Origin: Flagellimonas sp. S3867
Lineage (GTDB): Bacteria; Bacteroidota; Bacteroidia; Flavobacteriales; Flavobacteriaceae
DNA length: 64,000 nt
Direction: 5' to 3'
Assembly (NCBI RefSeq): GCF_014698935.1
Contig: NZ_JACVMN010000003.1
Location: 62,001-126,000 of the forward strand
The notes under the pieces are model-generated. The model had not been told where the DNA came from and searched no databases. It saw nothing but the letters and a program-made list of their open reading frames with translations. How positions within the stretch are numbered: the first letter of the stretch is position 1; the number at the start of each line of letters is the position of its first letter. Shown here piece by piece: positions 19,125 to 29,311 of the stretch. A program made the translations under genes and the position numbers.

Positions 19125-20477
19125 ATGAATATAACAGTAATTGGAACGGGATATGTGGGTTTGGTCACAGGAACTTGTTTCGCAGAGACCGGAATCAATG
19201 TCGTTTGTGTAGATATTGACGAGAAAAAAATAGAAAAACTCCGAAACGGAGAAGTTCCCATATACGAACCGGGGCTCGACTTGATTTTAGAGCGCAACAT
19301 TGACAAAGGCAGAATCTCCTTCACCACAAACCTCAAAAAAGGGATCAAGGACAGCGACGCAGTTTTTATTGCCGTTGGAACCCCGCCAGATGAAGATGGA
19401 AGTGCAGACTTAAAATATGTATTGCGAGTTGCTCGAGAAATTGGTCAACATATGGAAGATTACAAAGTAATCATCACCAAAAGTACCGTACCCGTTGGAA
19501 CATCTTATAAGGTAAAAGCTGCTGTGGAAGAAGAATTGGCAAATAGGAACGTTCGTATTCCATTTGATGTAGCATCAAACCCGGAATTCCTTAAAGAAGG
19601 AAGTGCGGTAGACGATTTTCTAAAACCAGACCGTATTGTAGTGGGAATTGAGAGCAAGCGCGCCGAAAAGGTCATGCGTAAACTGTACAAACCATTCCTA
19701 ATGAATGGTCACCCACTTTTGTTTATGGATATTTTCTCTTCAGAGATGACCAAATATGCAGCCAATTCTATGCTAGCGACCAAAATCAGTTTTATGAACG
19801 ACATCGCCAATCTGTGTGAACTGGTGGGCGCTAATGTGGATTTGGTTCGAAAAGGAATCGGTTCAGACTCAAGAATTGGAAATAAATTCATCTATCCTGG
19901 AACAGGATATGGTGGAAGTTGCTTCCCAAAAGATGTGCAAGCTTTGGTTCGTACAGCGGATGAATATGGGCATTCTTTAGAAGTATTGAAAGCCGTTGAG
20001 AGCGTCAATTACAGACAGAAATCTGTTTTGGTCGAAAAAATAAAGGCGCATTTCGGTGAAAATCTAAAGGGCAAACAATTTGGCCTCTGGGGATTGTCCT
20101 TTAAACCAAAAACCGACGATATGCGTGAAGCACCATCGCTTGTGATCATAGAACAATTGAAGGCTTTGGGTGCAAATATAAGAGCCTACGATCCTGTTGC
20201 CATGGAAGAGACCCAGCGCATGTTAGGTGATAAAATAGAATATGGCAAAGACGAGTACGATGCCATTATTGAAGCTGATGCCTTGATCGTGGTCACCGAA
20301 TGGTCTGAATTCAGAATGCCGAATTTTCGAATTCTTGAGAAACTGATGAACGAGAAACTAATTTTTGATGGCCGAAACATTTACGACCCAGAAGAAATGG
20401 GAGAACTCGGATTTGCATACTACAGCATTGGTAGAAGTGTAGTGAACAGTACAGAAAAAGAAACCATAAACATTTAA
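19125..20477 (+). CDS. ugd: UDP-glucose 6-dehydrogenase
   Basis: 450 residues, the usual length. The NAD Rossmann start is [19 protein letters not shown]. Other hallmarks are [37 protein letters not shown] and the catalytic segment [12 protein letters not shown] with Cys266. It oxidises UDP-glucose to UDP-glucuronate. The product is the substrate of the next gene, 7 nt downstream, which decarboxylates UDP-glucuronate. Confidence 0.96.
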   Translation: MNITVIGTGYVGLVTGTCFAETGINVVCVDIDEKKIEKLRNGEVPIYEPGLDLILERNIDKGRISFTTNLKKGIKDSDAVFIAVGTPPDEDGSADLKYVLRVAREIGQHMEDYKVIITKSTVPVGTSYKVKAAVEEELANRNVRIPFDVASNPEFLKEGSAVDDFLKPDRIVVGIESKRAEKVMRKLYKPFLMNGHPLLFMDIFSSEMTKYAANSMLATKISFMNDIANLCELVGANVDLVRKGIGSDSRIGNKFIYPGTGYGGSCFPKDVQALVRTADEYGHSLEVLKAVESVNYRQKSVLVEKIKAHFGENLKGKQFGLWGLSFKPKTDDMREAPSLVIIEQLKALGANIRAYDPVAMEETQRMLGDKIEYGKDEYDAIIEADALIVVTEWSEFRMPNFRILEKLMNEKLIFDGRNIYDPEEMGELGFAYYSIGRSVVNSTEKETINI

Positions 20478-20484
20478 TAGAGCA

Positions 20485-21453
20485 ATGAAACGAATATTGG
20501 TAACTGGAGGGGCAGGTTTTGTTGGCTCTCATTTATGTGAAAGACTCCTAAGAGAAGGCAATGAAGTAGTGAGTATGGACAACTACTTCACCGGAAGAAA
20601 AAGTAAGATAGTCCATTTAATGGATAACCCCTATTTTGAAATAATTCGGCATGATGTAACCTTGCCTTATTTCTTGGAAGTAGATGAAATCTATAACCTG
20701 GCATGTCCGGCTTCACCGGTACATTATCAGCATAATCCGATCAAGACGATAAAAACATCTGTTTTGGGCGCTATAAATATGTTGGGACTGGCCAAGCGTA
20801 TCAAAGCAAAGATCCTACAAGCATCTACAAGTGAGGTGTACGGAGATCCAGAATTGCATCCGCAACCTGAAGATTATTGGGGGCATGTGAATCCCATCGG
20901 GGTCAGATCCTGTTACGATGAAGGGAAACGCTGTGCAGAATCCCTATTTGTGAACTATCACAATTCCAACGACGTTTTGGTGAAGATCATTCGAATCTTT
21001 AACACCTATGGCCCAAGAATGGAGCCAGATGATGGTCGAGTGGTTTCCAACTTCATAATGCAAGCACTTCAAGGAAAAGACATCACCATTTTTGGCGATG
21101 GAATGCAAACCCGAAGTTTCCAATATGTAAGTGATTTGGTTGATGGAATGATCAAGATGATGGATACCGAAGATGACTTTATCGGACCGATCAATATTGG
21201 AAATCCAGGAGAGTTTACCATGTTGGAGCTCGCAGAAAATATTATTGATCTAACTGGATCAAAATCAAGGATTATTCATCTGCCTTTACCTGCGGATGAT
21301 CCTATGCAGCGTAAGCCGGACATTTCACTGGCACAGGAAAAGCTCGAGGGATGGGAGCCTAGCGTGGATCTTAGGGCTGGTCTTGGAAAGACCATTGAGT
21401 ACTTTGATAACCTGCTTAAGGAAAAATCCATCAAAGAATTAGTAGAAGGGTAG
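20485..21453 (+). CDS. UDP-glucuronate decarboxylase (UDP-xylose synthase)
   Basis: 322 residues, extended SDR family. It has [16 protein letters not shown], the UXS-typical [38 protein letters not shown], the [10 protein letters not shown] catalytic Thr/Ser region, and Tyr/Lys in [11 protein letters not shown]. The pair ugd-UXS turns UDP-glucose into UDP-xylose, so xylose (and glucuronate) are probable constituents of the polymer. Confidence 0.93.
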   Translation: MKRILVTGGAGFVGSHLCERLLREGNEVVSMDNYFTGRKSKIVHLMDNPYFEIIRHDVTLPYFLEVDEIYNLACPASPVHYQHNPIKTIKTSVLGAINMLGLAKRIKAKILQASTSEVYGDPELHPQPEDYWGHVNPIGVRSCYDEGKRCAESLFVNYHNSNDVLVKIIRIFNTYGPRMEPDDGRVVSNFIMQALQGKDITIFGDGMQTRSFQYVSDLVDGMIKMMDTEDDFIGPINIGNPGEFTMLELAENIIDLTGSKSRIIHLPLPADDPMQRKPDISLAQEKLEGWEPSVDLRAGLGKTIEYFDNLLKEKSIKELVEG

Positions 21454-21471
21454 TAAATACGAATACATAAT

Positions 21472-22680
21472 ATGGATGTAGTCAAAATTTTGGTCAATAG
21501 TTTGGAGATCCTTTTAATAGGGTATTTTGGATTTGCATCCATTTATGTTTTCATTTTTTCCTTTGCTGGCCTTTTCTCTGCGCGAAAAAGGAAAGAAATT
21601 CTACACAAGCAGCGGAAGTTTGCAGTGCTTATACCAGGATATAAAGAAGACAATGTCATTATTGATGTGGCCAAACAAGCACTTCAACAAACCTATCCGG
21701 CCGACCTTTTTGAGGTAGTTATAATAGCAGATTCTTTTCAGCAAGAGACTTTGTATAATCTTGAAAAATTACCCTTAAGGGTAGTAGAGGTTTCCTTTGA
21801 AAAAAGTACCAAGTCCAAGGCGCTCAATCAAGCAATGAAAGTCATCGGCGATGATTATGACGTAGCCTTGATTTTAGATGCGGACAATATTATGGAAGAA
21901 GGTTTTGTTGAAAAAATCAATAAGTCTTTTAATCAAGGATATAAAGTGGTGCAAGGACATCGTATTGCCAAAAACACAAATACTTCTTTCGCCATTCTTG
22001 ATGCAATCAGCGAGGAGATTAACAACCACATTTTTCGAAAGGGGCACAGGGTTGTTGGACTTTCATCCGCCTTGATCGGATCCGGCATGGCCTTTGACTA
22101 TTATTTTTTCAAAAGCACTATGGCAAATGTGAATGCCGTAGGTGGTTTTGATAAAGAACTGGAATTAAAACTACTTAAGAACAGGACCAAGATTGAATAC
22201 CTTAACGATGCATTGGTTTTGGATGAAAAAGTTCAAAAATCTGAAGTTTTTGCCAATCAGCGTAAACGTTGGCTTTCGGCGCAATTTGTCTATTTCGGAC
22301 GCTATTTTGTCCCTGGATTAAGAGAGCTGATTACTAAAGGCAATGTTGATTTTTTCGATAAAGTCTACCAAATGGTTTCCCCGCCAAGAGTGCTTTTGCT
22401 GGGACTGGTTTCGCTAATCACTTTCACATACTTTATTCTGAATTTGATTTGGCCATCCAACCTAATGGCAATACCTGAAATATTCTGGTATGCTAGTTTT
22501 GGTTTGGTCATACTTGCCTTTGCATTTGCTGTTCCAAAGAAATTTTACAGCAAGGCTACATTCAATGCCTTACTGACACTTCCCAAAGCATTTATGGTAA
22601 TGTTTCTGTCTCTGTTCAAATTGAAAGGAGCAAATAAAAAGTTTATTCATACCCAACACGGGACCATTAACAGTCAATAA
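21472..22680 (+). CDS. Membrane glycosyltransferase family 2 (processive type)
   Basis: 402 residues. An N-terminal membrane helix is followed by a GT2 domain with FAVLIPGYKEDNVI, ALILDADNIMEEGF, GSGMAFDYYFF and the acceptor-site motif QRKRW in VFANQRKRWLSAQF. Two or three C-terminal membrane helices follow. QxxRW marks hyaluronan/cellulose synthase-like and related membrane GT2 enzymes. It probably adds a sugar to the lipid-linked repeat unit at the membrane. Confidence 0.88.
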   Translation: MDVVKILVNSLEILLIGYFGFASIYVFIFSFAGLFSARKRKEILHKQRKFAVLIPGYKEDNVIIDVAKQALQQTYPADLFEVVIIADSFQQETLYNLEKLPLRVVEVSFEKSTKSKALNQAMKVIGDDYDVALILDADNIMEEGFVEKINKSFNQGYKVVQGHRIAKNTNTSFAILDAISEEINNHIFRKGHRVVGLSSALIGSGMAFDYYFFKSTMANVNAVGGFDKELELKLLKNRTKIEYLNDALVLDEKVQKSEVFANQRKRWLSAQFVYFGRYFVPGLRELITKGNVDFFDKVYQMVSPPRVLLLGLVSLITFTYFILNLIWPSNLMAIPEIFWYASFGLVILAFAFAVPKKFYSKATFNALLTLPKAFMVMFLSLFKLKGANKKFIHTQHGTINSQ

Positions 22681-22686
22681 GAACAC

Positions 22687-23844
22687 ATGAAAATTGGAAT
22701 AGAAGGACAACGTCTTTTCAGAAAAAAGAAGCACGGTATGGATATGGTCGCTTTGGAGTTGATCAAAAACCTCCAAAGAATAGACCAAAAAAACGAATAT
22801 GTAGTTTTTGTAAAACCAGATTTCGACGATACCTGCATTCCTGATGTACCCAACTTTAAAATAGTGGAGTTAGACTCCAAATGGGGATACCCTGGATGGG
22901 AACAGATTGCACTACCGCGAGCGGCCTACAAAGAAGGCTGTGATGTGCTACATTGTACAAGCAATACAGGGCCTTTGTTTTCAAAGGTTCCCATTGTCAC
23001 CACTTTACATGATATTATTTATCTGGAAAGTATCAGCTTGTTCAAAAAGGAAGGCACTTGGTATCAAAAATTGGGCAATATGTACCGAAGGTACTTTGTG
23101 CCCCCGGTCATTCGAAAAAGCAAAAAAGTGATTACGGTTTCCAATTATGAAAAGGAACGGATAAACAATCATTTTGGATTCAAGGATAACCGACTGACTG
23201 CCATTTACAACGGTGTGGGATCTCATTTTAAAAAGGTTACCGATACAACTCGGTTAAAAACCATTCGGGAGCAATACAATTTGCCCGACAACTTCTTTTT
23301 CTTTTTAGGAAATACCGATCCCAAGAAAAACACCAAAGGTGTGTTAAAGGCCTTTACAGATTTCAACAAAATTTATCCTAAAAAATACAAGCTTGTAATG
23401 CTTGACTATGATGAGGGAGAACTTCTGAAACTTTTAGATTCCGTTGGGGGACAAGAAATAAGAGAGTTGATTCATTTAACGGGATATGTGCCCAATACCG
23501 ATTTGCCCGCCATTATAAGCCAGAGCACTATATTTCTATATCCTTCACTTCGCGAAAGTTTTGGTATTCCAATTCTGGAAGGGATGGCTTGCGGGGTTCC
23601 GGTGATTACCTCAAATACGTCGTCCATGCCAGAAGTGGCAGGTGAAGGCACTGCGCTCATGGTGGATCCTTCAAAACCAATTGAAATAACCGAGGCCATG
23701 AGAAACTTAATTGAGGATAAAATGTTGGCCAATGTACTTTCAGAAAAGGGAATTGAAAGAGCCAAGCACTTTTCATGGGAAACCATGGCAAAAAATGTGT
23801 TGGAACTATATGAAGATGTCCATCGTGAACTAAAAAACAGTTGA
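22687..23844 (+). CDS. Glycosyltransferase family 4
   Basis: 385 residues with a GT-B fold. The C-terminal donor-binding half has FFLGNTDPKKNTKGVLKAF, HLTGYVPNTDLPAIISQS and the E-x7-E motif in LRESFGIPILEGMACGVPV, diagnostic of retaining GT4 enzymes. It starts 6 nt after the GT2 gene and ends 1 nt before the next glycosyltransferase gene. Confidence 0.92.
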   Translation: MKIGIEGQRLFRKKKHGMDMVALELIKNLQRIDQKNEYVVFVKPDFDDTCIPDVPNFKIVELDSKWGYPGWEQIALPRAAYKEGCDVLHCTSNTGPLFSKVPIVTTLHDIIYLESISLFKKEGTWYQKLGNMYRRYFVPPVIRKSKKVITVSNYEKERINNHFGFKDNRLTAIYNGVGSHFKKVTDTTRLKTIREQYNLPDNFFFFLGNTDPKKNTKGVLKAFTDFNKIYPKKYKLVMLDYDEGELLKLLDSVGGQEIRELIHLTGYVPNTDLPAIISQSTIFLYPSLRESFGIPILEGMACGVPVITSNTSSMPEVAGEGTALMVDPSKPIEITEAMRNLIEDKMLANVLSEKGIERAKHFSWETMAKNVLELYEDVHRELKNS

Positions 23845-23845
23845 T

Positions 23846-25039
23846 ATGATAAAAGATCAAGACATTGTTGTTGTGGGCATACAAGCTTGGGACATTGAAA
23901 TTGGAAGCAATTGCAAGAACATTGCCATGGAATTTGCCAAACATAACAGAGTGCTTTATGTGAATCCACCGTTGGATAGGGCGACCTTAAAAAGAGAAAA
24001 AAACACTGAAAAGGTTCAAAAACGAATCAGAATAAAAAATGGAGAGGAAGATGGGCTGGTTCAAATACAAGAAAATCTCTGGAATCTTTATCCAAAATCG
24101 ATGACAGAATCTATCAATTGGATTCCCATTCATCCCATATTTAAAATTTTCAACAGAAGAAATTCTAAGGTTTTCTCCAATGATATTTTGGAAGCAATGA
24201 ATCAATTAGGCTTTGAAGATATATTGCTCTTTAACGACAGTTCCATGTTTTTGGGATTGTATTTGAGGGATTTTTTAAAGCCCAAAAGTTACACCTATTA
24301 CATGCGCGACTACTTGATCAAAGTCCCTTATTGGAGAAAGCACGGAGCACGTATCGAACCCCATGTTATTCAGCAAGCCGATGTGGTAGTGAACAACTCT
24401 ACGCTTTATGCGGAATATGGATTAAAATATAATACCAACAGTTTTATGGTTGGTCAAGGATGCGATGTTTCCCTTTTTAACGACGAAAATGGTAATATCC
24501 AAATTCCGAAAGAATTTGATTCCATTCCAAAACCCATTATTGGTTATGTTGGTTATTTGACCAGCATGCGTTTGGATATCGAGCTTTTGGAGCACATGGC
24601 CAATATGAAAGAAGATTGGAGCATAGTTTTAGTTGGTCCGGAGGATGACGATTTTGGACAATCCGATTTGCATCAGATGGATAATGTTTTCTTTTTGGGA
24701 AGTAAGGATTCGTCCCAACTTCCCAATTATGTAAAGGGATTTGACGTAGCAATGAACCCTCAAGTAATCAACGATTGGACTATTGGAAATTATCCACGAA
24801 AAATTGATGAGTACCTCGCCATGGGAAAACCTACTTTGGCAACCAAGACCAAGGCCATGGAAATGTTCAAAGAACATGTGTATCTCGGGACAAATAAAGA
24901 AGAATACATCGAACTCGCAGAAAAAGCTTTGGAGGAGGATTCCCCAGAGTTGCAAAAGAAACGTATCGCATTTGCGAAAAGCCATACTTGGGAGAACAAC
25001 GTGCGTGCGATTTATGATGCGATTAAAAAATCGGCATAA
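23846..25039 (+). CDS. GT-B glycosyltransferase (GT4-like)
   Basis: 397 residues. GYVGYLTSMRLDIELLEHM, SIVLVGPEDDDFG, VFFLGSKDSSQLPNYVKGFD and GNYPRKIDEYLAMGKPTLAT form the C-terminal Rossmann half seen in GT4-like proteins of capsule loci. The usual ESFG motif is not obvious; the P(R)KIDEYLAMGKP segment replaces it. Sugar specificity is unknown. Confidence 0.82.
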   Translation: MIKDQDIVVVGIQAWDIEIGSNCKNIAMEFAKHNRVLYVNPPLDRATLKREKNTEKVQKRIRIKNGEEDGLVQIQENLWNLYPKSMTESINWIPIHPIFKIFNRRNSKVFSNDILEAMNQLGFEDILLFNDSSMFLGLYLRDFLKPKSYTYYMRDYLIKVPYWRKHGARIEPHVIQQADVVVNNSTLYAEYGLKYNTNSFMVGQGCDVSLFNDENGNIQIPKEFDSIPKPIIGYVGYLTSMRLDIELLEHMANMKEDWSIVLVGPEDDDFGQSDLHQMDNVFFLGSKDSSQLPNYVKGFDVAMNPQVINDWTIGNYPRKIDEYLAMGKPTLATKTKAMEMFKEHVYLGTNKEEYIELAEKALEEDSPELQKKRIAFAKSHTWENNVRAIYDAIKKSA

Positions 25040-25052
25040 ATAATTCAAGATT

Positions 25053-25688
25053 ATGGGGTTAAAGGATAAAATCAAGAATAACGATGCCATTAAAAAATTT
25101 GTGCATTGGCTGTTGGTGCCCAGAAATCAGGCAAGACCAAGATTGTGGGTCAAATGGTTTGTGAATCCCTTTTATCACAAAAAAGGAAAGGGAGCAACCA
25201 TCTGCAGAAGAACCCGGATGGATGTTTTACCCTGGAATACTTTTGAGTTGGGTGAAAATTCTACCATTGAGGATTTTTCCACAGTGAACAACGGAGTTGG
25301 AGCCGTAAAAATTGGAGCAAGGGCCAGAGTAGGTCTTGGCAACACGCTAATTGGACCGGTAACCTTAAAAGATGATGTGCGTTTGGCACAAAATGTTGTG
25401 CTTTCCGGACTCAACCATAATTATGAAGATATTTCACAACCCATCCATGCACAGGGAGTCTCAACAGCAGAAATTGTTGTTGGAGAAGAAACCTGGATAG
25501 GAGCCAATAGTACCATACTAGCCGGAATCACCATTGGAAAGCATTGCATTATTGCCGGTGGCAGTGTGGTCACCAAAGATATTCCAGATTATTCCGTGGC
25601 AGTTGGAAATCCAGCTAGAGTTATGAAAACGTTCAATCACAGTACAGGGGAATGGGAACGTGTTCCCAAGAAAATGGTAGCAGTTTAA
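25053..25688 (+). CDS. Left-handed beta-helix acyltransferase (WbbJ/CatB-like)
   Basis: 211 residues. Hexapeptide repeats (IEDFSTVNNGVGAVKIG, VGEETWIGANSTILAGITIG, KHCIIAGGSVVTKDIPDYS) end in the usual VAVGNPARVMK. The loop NHNYEDISQPIHAQGV carries the His expected for O-acetyl transfer. It probably acetylates a sugar of the repeat unit in the cytoplasm. Confidence 0.9.
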   Translation: MGLKDKIKNNDAIKKFVHWLLVPRNQARPRLWVKWFVNPFYHKKGKGATICRRTRMDVLPWNTFELGENSTIEDFSTVNNGVGAVKIGARARVGLGNTLIGPVTLKDDVRLAQNVVLSGLNHNYEDISQPIHAQGVSTAEIVVGEETWIGANSTILAGITIGKHCIIAGGSVVTKDIPDYSVAVGNPARVMKTFNHSTGEWERVPKKMVAV

Positions 25689-25700
25689 AACAGATTCAGT

Positions 25701-26909
25701 ATGAATTTTCTAGAAGTAGTTTTTTGGATTTCGTTGTTCATTATTTTTTATTCCTATTTGGGATATGGAATACTGTTATTCTTGATCATAAAGTTGAGAA
25801 GGATATTTGGGTTGGCTAAACCTTTCCATGGAAATGAAGATTATGAACCGGAAGTGACACTTTTTGTCACTGCCTTTAACGAAAAGGACTTTCTAGATCA
25901 AAAAGTAAAAAACTCTCAAAGTTTGGATTATCCTCAAGAAAAAGTAACCCAGATTTGGGTGACTGATGGATCAGATGATGGCACTCCCGATTTACTCAAA
26001 AAATACGATGGTGTAAAAGTCTATCATAAAGATGAAAGGGCCGGCAAAATAGTGGCCATGAATCGTGGAGTTGAATTTGTACAAACCCCAATTGTTATTT
26101 TTTCAGATGCCAATACCGATTTGGGCAAGAACTCCATTAAAGAGATTGTCCGATTGTTCAGAAATCCAAAAGTGGGATGTGTTTCTGGGGAAAAACGCAT
26201 CTATTCCAAAGAAATGGATAGCGCTGCCGGTGCTGGTGAAGGGATGTACTGGAAATACGAATCACAACTAAAAAAATGGGATGCGGAGCTCTATTCGGTA
26301 GTTGGGGCCGCGGGAGAACTTTTTGCTATTCGAACAGAATTATGGCAAGAGGTAGAAAAGGATACTTTGTTGGATGATTTTATCATTTCATTACGAGTGG
26401 CCATGTCTGGGTATACCATTCAATATAATCCTGAAGCCTATGCGATTGAAACTGCATCCGCCAATGTAAAGGAAGAGCTCAAACGCAAAGTACGGATTTC
26501 TGCAGGTGGCATTCAATCTGTAGTTCGATTGAGAGCTTTGCTGAATTTTTTCAAATATGGAACATTGTCATTTCAGTATATTTCCCATCGCGTATTGCGT
26601 TGGACCTTGACACCGCTCTTGTTACTTTTGATTATTCCAATGAATTATATCCTCGCACAAAATGAGGGCTTGTTCTACTTCGGGTTGTTCAGTATTTTGT
26701 TTTGGGGGCAAGTTTTGTTTTATGTTGCAGCGTTGACAGGATGGTTTTTGGAAAATAGGCAGATTCGCTTGAAAATACTTTTTATTCCCTATTACTTCTT
26801 TATCATGAATCTATCGGTTTACCTTGGTTTTTCCCGATACATAAAGGGAAATCAATCTGTAAAATGGGAACGCGCAAAAAGAGATGTGGGAACTGAAGCT
26901 GTGGCTTAA
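25701..26909 (+). CDS. Membrane glycosyltransferase family 2
   Basis: 402 residues: an N-terminal membrane helix, a GT2 domain (VTLFVTAFNEKDFLDQKV, IVIFSDANTDLG, GAAGELFAIR, DDFIISLRVAMSGY), and three C-terminal membrane helices. The QxxRW position reads KRKVRISAGGIQSVVRL, more like family members that use R-x2-QG. Its 3' end overlaps by 4 nt the stop of the opposing hybrid kinase gene, so the operon ends here. Confidence 0.88.
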   Translation: MNFLEVVFWISLFIIFYSYLGYGILLFLIIKLRRIFGLAKPFHGNEDYEPEVTLFVTAFNEKDFLDQKVKNSQSLDYPQEKVTQIWVTDGSDDGTPDLLKKYDGVKVYHKDERAGKIVAMNRGVEFVQTPIVIFSDANTDLGKNSIKEIVRLFRNPKVGCVSGEKRIYSKEMDSAAGAGEGMYWKYESQLKKWDAELYSVVGAAGELFAIRTELWQEVEKDTLLDDFIISLRVAMSGYTIQYNPEAYAIETASANVKEELKRKVRISAGGIQSVVRLRALLNFFKYGTLSFQYISHRVLRWTLTPLLLLLIIPMNYILAQNEGLFYFGLFSILFWGQVLFYVAALTGWFLENRQIRLKILFIPYYFFIMNLSVYLGFSRYIKGNQSVKWERAKRDVGTEAVA

Positions 26910-28039
26910 TCCTGATCCGAATAGATGGGAAGGTCAAAGTAAAATGTACTTCCCTCTCCAACTTTACTTCTAATCTTTAGATTACCTCCATTTTTTTGAA
27001 CAAAATTCTGACAAAGAATTAACCCCAATCCAGTACCGGGTTCTTTTTCCGTACCCAATTTGCTAAAATGTTCGTTAGGATTCAATATTTTTTTGATATC
27101 TGCCTTCGGTATTCCGTTGCCATTGTCTTCAATCTCAATGACCACATGCTCTTTAGTTTGTTTTGAGTTGATTTTTATAACGCCATCCAGAGGTGTAAAC
27201 TTTATGGCATTGGAAAGAATATTCCGTAGTACGGTTTTGATCATATTATTGTCCGCAAAGGCAAAAACCTCCTCTGGGACATTATTCTGCATCTCAATTT
27301 TTTTATGATCACTACCCAGTTTTAAAAGTCGGAAGGTCTGTTCAACCAAATCGTTCAAGTTCAATTTTTCTGGAATCATCTGGATTTGATCACTTTCAGA
27401 TTTTGCCCAGCCCAAAAGGTTTTGGAGTAGGTTTAGGGCCTCATCCATAGTTTTCAACAAATCATAAACAGTTTCATCTAAGAATTTATCATCTTTTGGA
27501 TCTATGATTCCTCTCATGATAAAGTCCATCTTGAGTTTGGCAGCACTCAGTGGGGAACGAAGGTCATGACCAATTATGGAAAACATGCGATCCTTAAGAT
27601 CATTGGATTGTTTTAGGTTTTGGGCTTGTTCCTCAATCTGGTTTTTGGCACGAATCAATTCAACATGGGTCTGGATACGTGCAATTAGTTCTTGCTCGTT
27701 AAAGGGTTTGGTCACATAATCAACCCCGCCAACTTCAAAACCCTTAACCTTGTCCTTTACATTGACCTTCCCTGTAAGAAAAATGATAGGAATGTCTTTG
27801 TATGCATTAATTGCCTTGATTTGTTCGCACAGCTCAAAACCTTCAATGCGGGGCATGATGACATCCAAAAGAATAAGATCGGGTTTTCTCTGTTTTAAAA
27901 GCTCGAAAAAGTAATCATCATCGCTGGTGCCCTCAAATTGAAAGTCATTCCGTTCTAAGATAAATCGTAAAAGTTCAAGGTTTAGCTGTTCATCATCCAC
28001 AGCCAGGATATAAGGTTTTTCCGTAACTTGGTTTTCCAT
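26906..28039 (-). CDS. Receiver-histidine kinase hybrid
   Basis: 377 residues in the unusual order receiver then kinase. The receiver (about 8-130) has VDDE, LILLDVIMPRIEGF and VTKPFNEQE. A coiled-coil linker follows, then the HisKA His in MFSIIGHDLRSPLSAAK and the HATPase motifs NILSNAIKFTP, IEDNGNGIPK and GTGLGLILCQNF. No membrane segment is present. This layout suits a kinase whose activity is set by another kinase through its receiver. It sits convergently at the end of the glycosyltransferase operon. Confidence 0.93.
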   Translation of the reverse strand: MENQVTEKPYILAVDDEQLNLELLRFILERNDFQFEGTSDDDYFFELLKQRKPDLILLDVIMPRIEGFELCEQIKAINAYKDIPIIFLTGKVNVKDKVKGFEVGGVDYVTKPFNEQELIARIQTHVELIRAKNQIEEQAQNLKQSNDLKDRMFSIIGHDLRSPLSAAKLKMDFIMRGIIDPKDDKFLDETVYDLLKTMDEALNLLQNLLGWAKSESDQIQMIPEKLNLNDLVEQTFRLLKLGSDHKKIEMQNNVPEEVFAFADNNMIKTVLRNILSNAIKFTPLDGVIKINSKQTKEHVVIEIEDNGNGIPKADIKKILNPNEHFSKLGTEKEPGTGLGLILCQNFVQKNGGNLKIRSKVGEGSTFYFDLPIYSDQD

Positions 28040-28264
28040 TTAAGGTATAAAAGAGTCTATTACTAAAGTAGGAAAAAGATTTTAGGTTTTTCAGGATAAC
28101 CTGTCAGAAAGCGAATATTACGGTTATATAAATAGGTTTATGTAGCTTTAAAACTTATATTAAAGTGTTCCACCAACAAAAACCAGCCATTCACAACAAT
28201 AATTGAACGCGCACAAAAAGTAGGATTATATTTACAAAATAAGTAATACGAAATTACAATCTGC
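28040..28264. promoter_or_regulatory. Divergent promoter region of hybrid kinase and rfb operon
   Basis: No coding region is visible. AAAAGTAGGAT at 28216-28226 runs into TATATTTAC, a possible -7 element 30-40 nt ahead of rfbB. AAAGTAGGA at 28065-28073 lies just upstream of the minus-strand kinase. The same motif occurs at 7677 and in variant form at 17105. Confidence 0.45.
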
Positions 28265-29299
28265 ATGACAAATATTTTAGTTACAGGAGGAGCAGGATTC
28301 ATTGGATCCAACTTCGTGCCCTATTTTTTAGAAGCGAATACGGATGTCCATTTAATCAACATCGACGCGCTTACCTATGCTGGTGATTTGGAGAATTTAA
28401 AAGAGGTGGAGAAGCATGAGCGATACACCTTTATCAAAGGAGATATCTGCGACAGAAAACTTATTGAAAAGATTTTTGAAAAATATGATATTCAAGGGGT
28501 TATCCATTTTGCGGCTGAGTCGCATGTAGATAATTCCATTACCAATCCAGATGCATTTATGCAGACCAATATTTTGGGCACCTTCAATTTGATTGATGTA
28601 GCCAAAAGATATTGGATGGTAAGCCCTGGATTATATAAAGAAGCCTATAAAAATTCAAGATTCCATCATGTTTCCACGGATGAGGTCTATGGAACTTTGG
28701 GCAAAGAAGGCTTGTTTATGGAGACTACGCCCTACGCACCAAATAGTCCGTATAGCGCTTCAAAAGCATCATCCGATTTTATCGTCCGAAGCTACCATCA
28801 TACCTATGGTATGAATGTGGTGACCACCAATTGTTCCAACAATTATGGGCCAAAACAACATGATGAAAAGTTGATTCCTACCATCATCAGAAAAGCATTG
28901 GCTGGAGAGTCAATCCCAATTTATGGAGATGGGTCCAATATTCGGGACTGGCTGTACGTTTTAGACCATTGTAAAGGCATTGCGCTGGCTTATGACAATG
29001 GAGTTTCTGGAGAGACGTATAACATTGGAGGACGGAACGAAAGAAATAATTTGTACATCGCCCAAACCGTATGCGAGATACTGGATAAAAAACATCCAAA
29101 ATCTGAAGGATCATATAAAGATTTGATCACCTATGTGAAAGATAGGGCAGGGCATGATTTTAGATATGCTATTGATGCCTCAAAAATTGAAAATGATTTG
29201 GGATGGGAGGCCGATGAGAATTTTGAGAGCGGAATTGATAAGACCATCGATTGGTATTTAAACAAGTTCATCCATAACAAGACAAAAAGTTTGGTTTAA
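28265..29299 (+). CDS. rfbB: dTDP-glucose 4,6-dehydratase
   Basis: 344 residues. It has TGGAGFIGSNFVPYF, the RmlB-typical INIDALTYAGDLENL, HFAAESHVDNSI, the catalytic VSTDEVYGTLG segment, YSASKASSD with the Tyr/Lys pair, and NCSNNYGP. It makes dTDP-4-keto-6-deoxyglucose. First gene of rfbB-A-C-D, a complete dTDP-L-rhamnose pathway. Confidence 0.97.
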   Translation: MTNILVTGGAGFIGSNFVPYFLEANTDVHLINIDALTYAGDLENLKEVEKHERYTFIKGDICDRKLIEKIFEKYDIQGVIHFAAESHVDNSITNPDAFMQTNILGTFNLIDVAKRYWMVSPGLYKEAYKNSRFHHVSTDEVYGTLGKEGLFMETTPYAPNSPYSASKASSDFIVRSYHHTYGMNVVTTNCSNNYGPKQHDEKLIPTIIRKALAGESIPIYGDGSNIRDWLYVLDHCKGIALAYDNGVSGETYNIGGRNERNNLYIAQTVCEILDKKHPKSEGSYKDLITYVKDRAGHDFRYAIDASKIENDLGWEADENFESGIDKTIDWYLNKFIHNKTKSLV

Positions 29300-29311
29300 A
29301 ACCCCAAAGCA

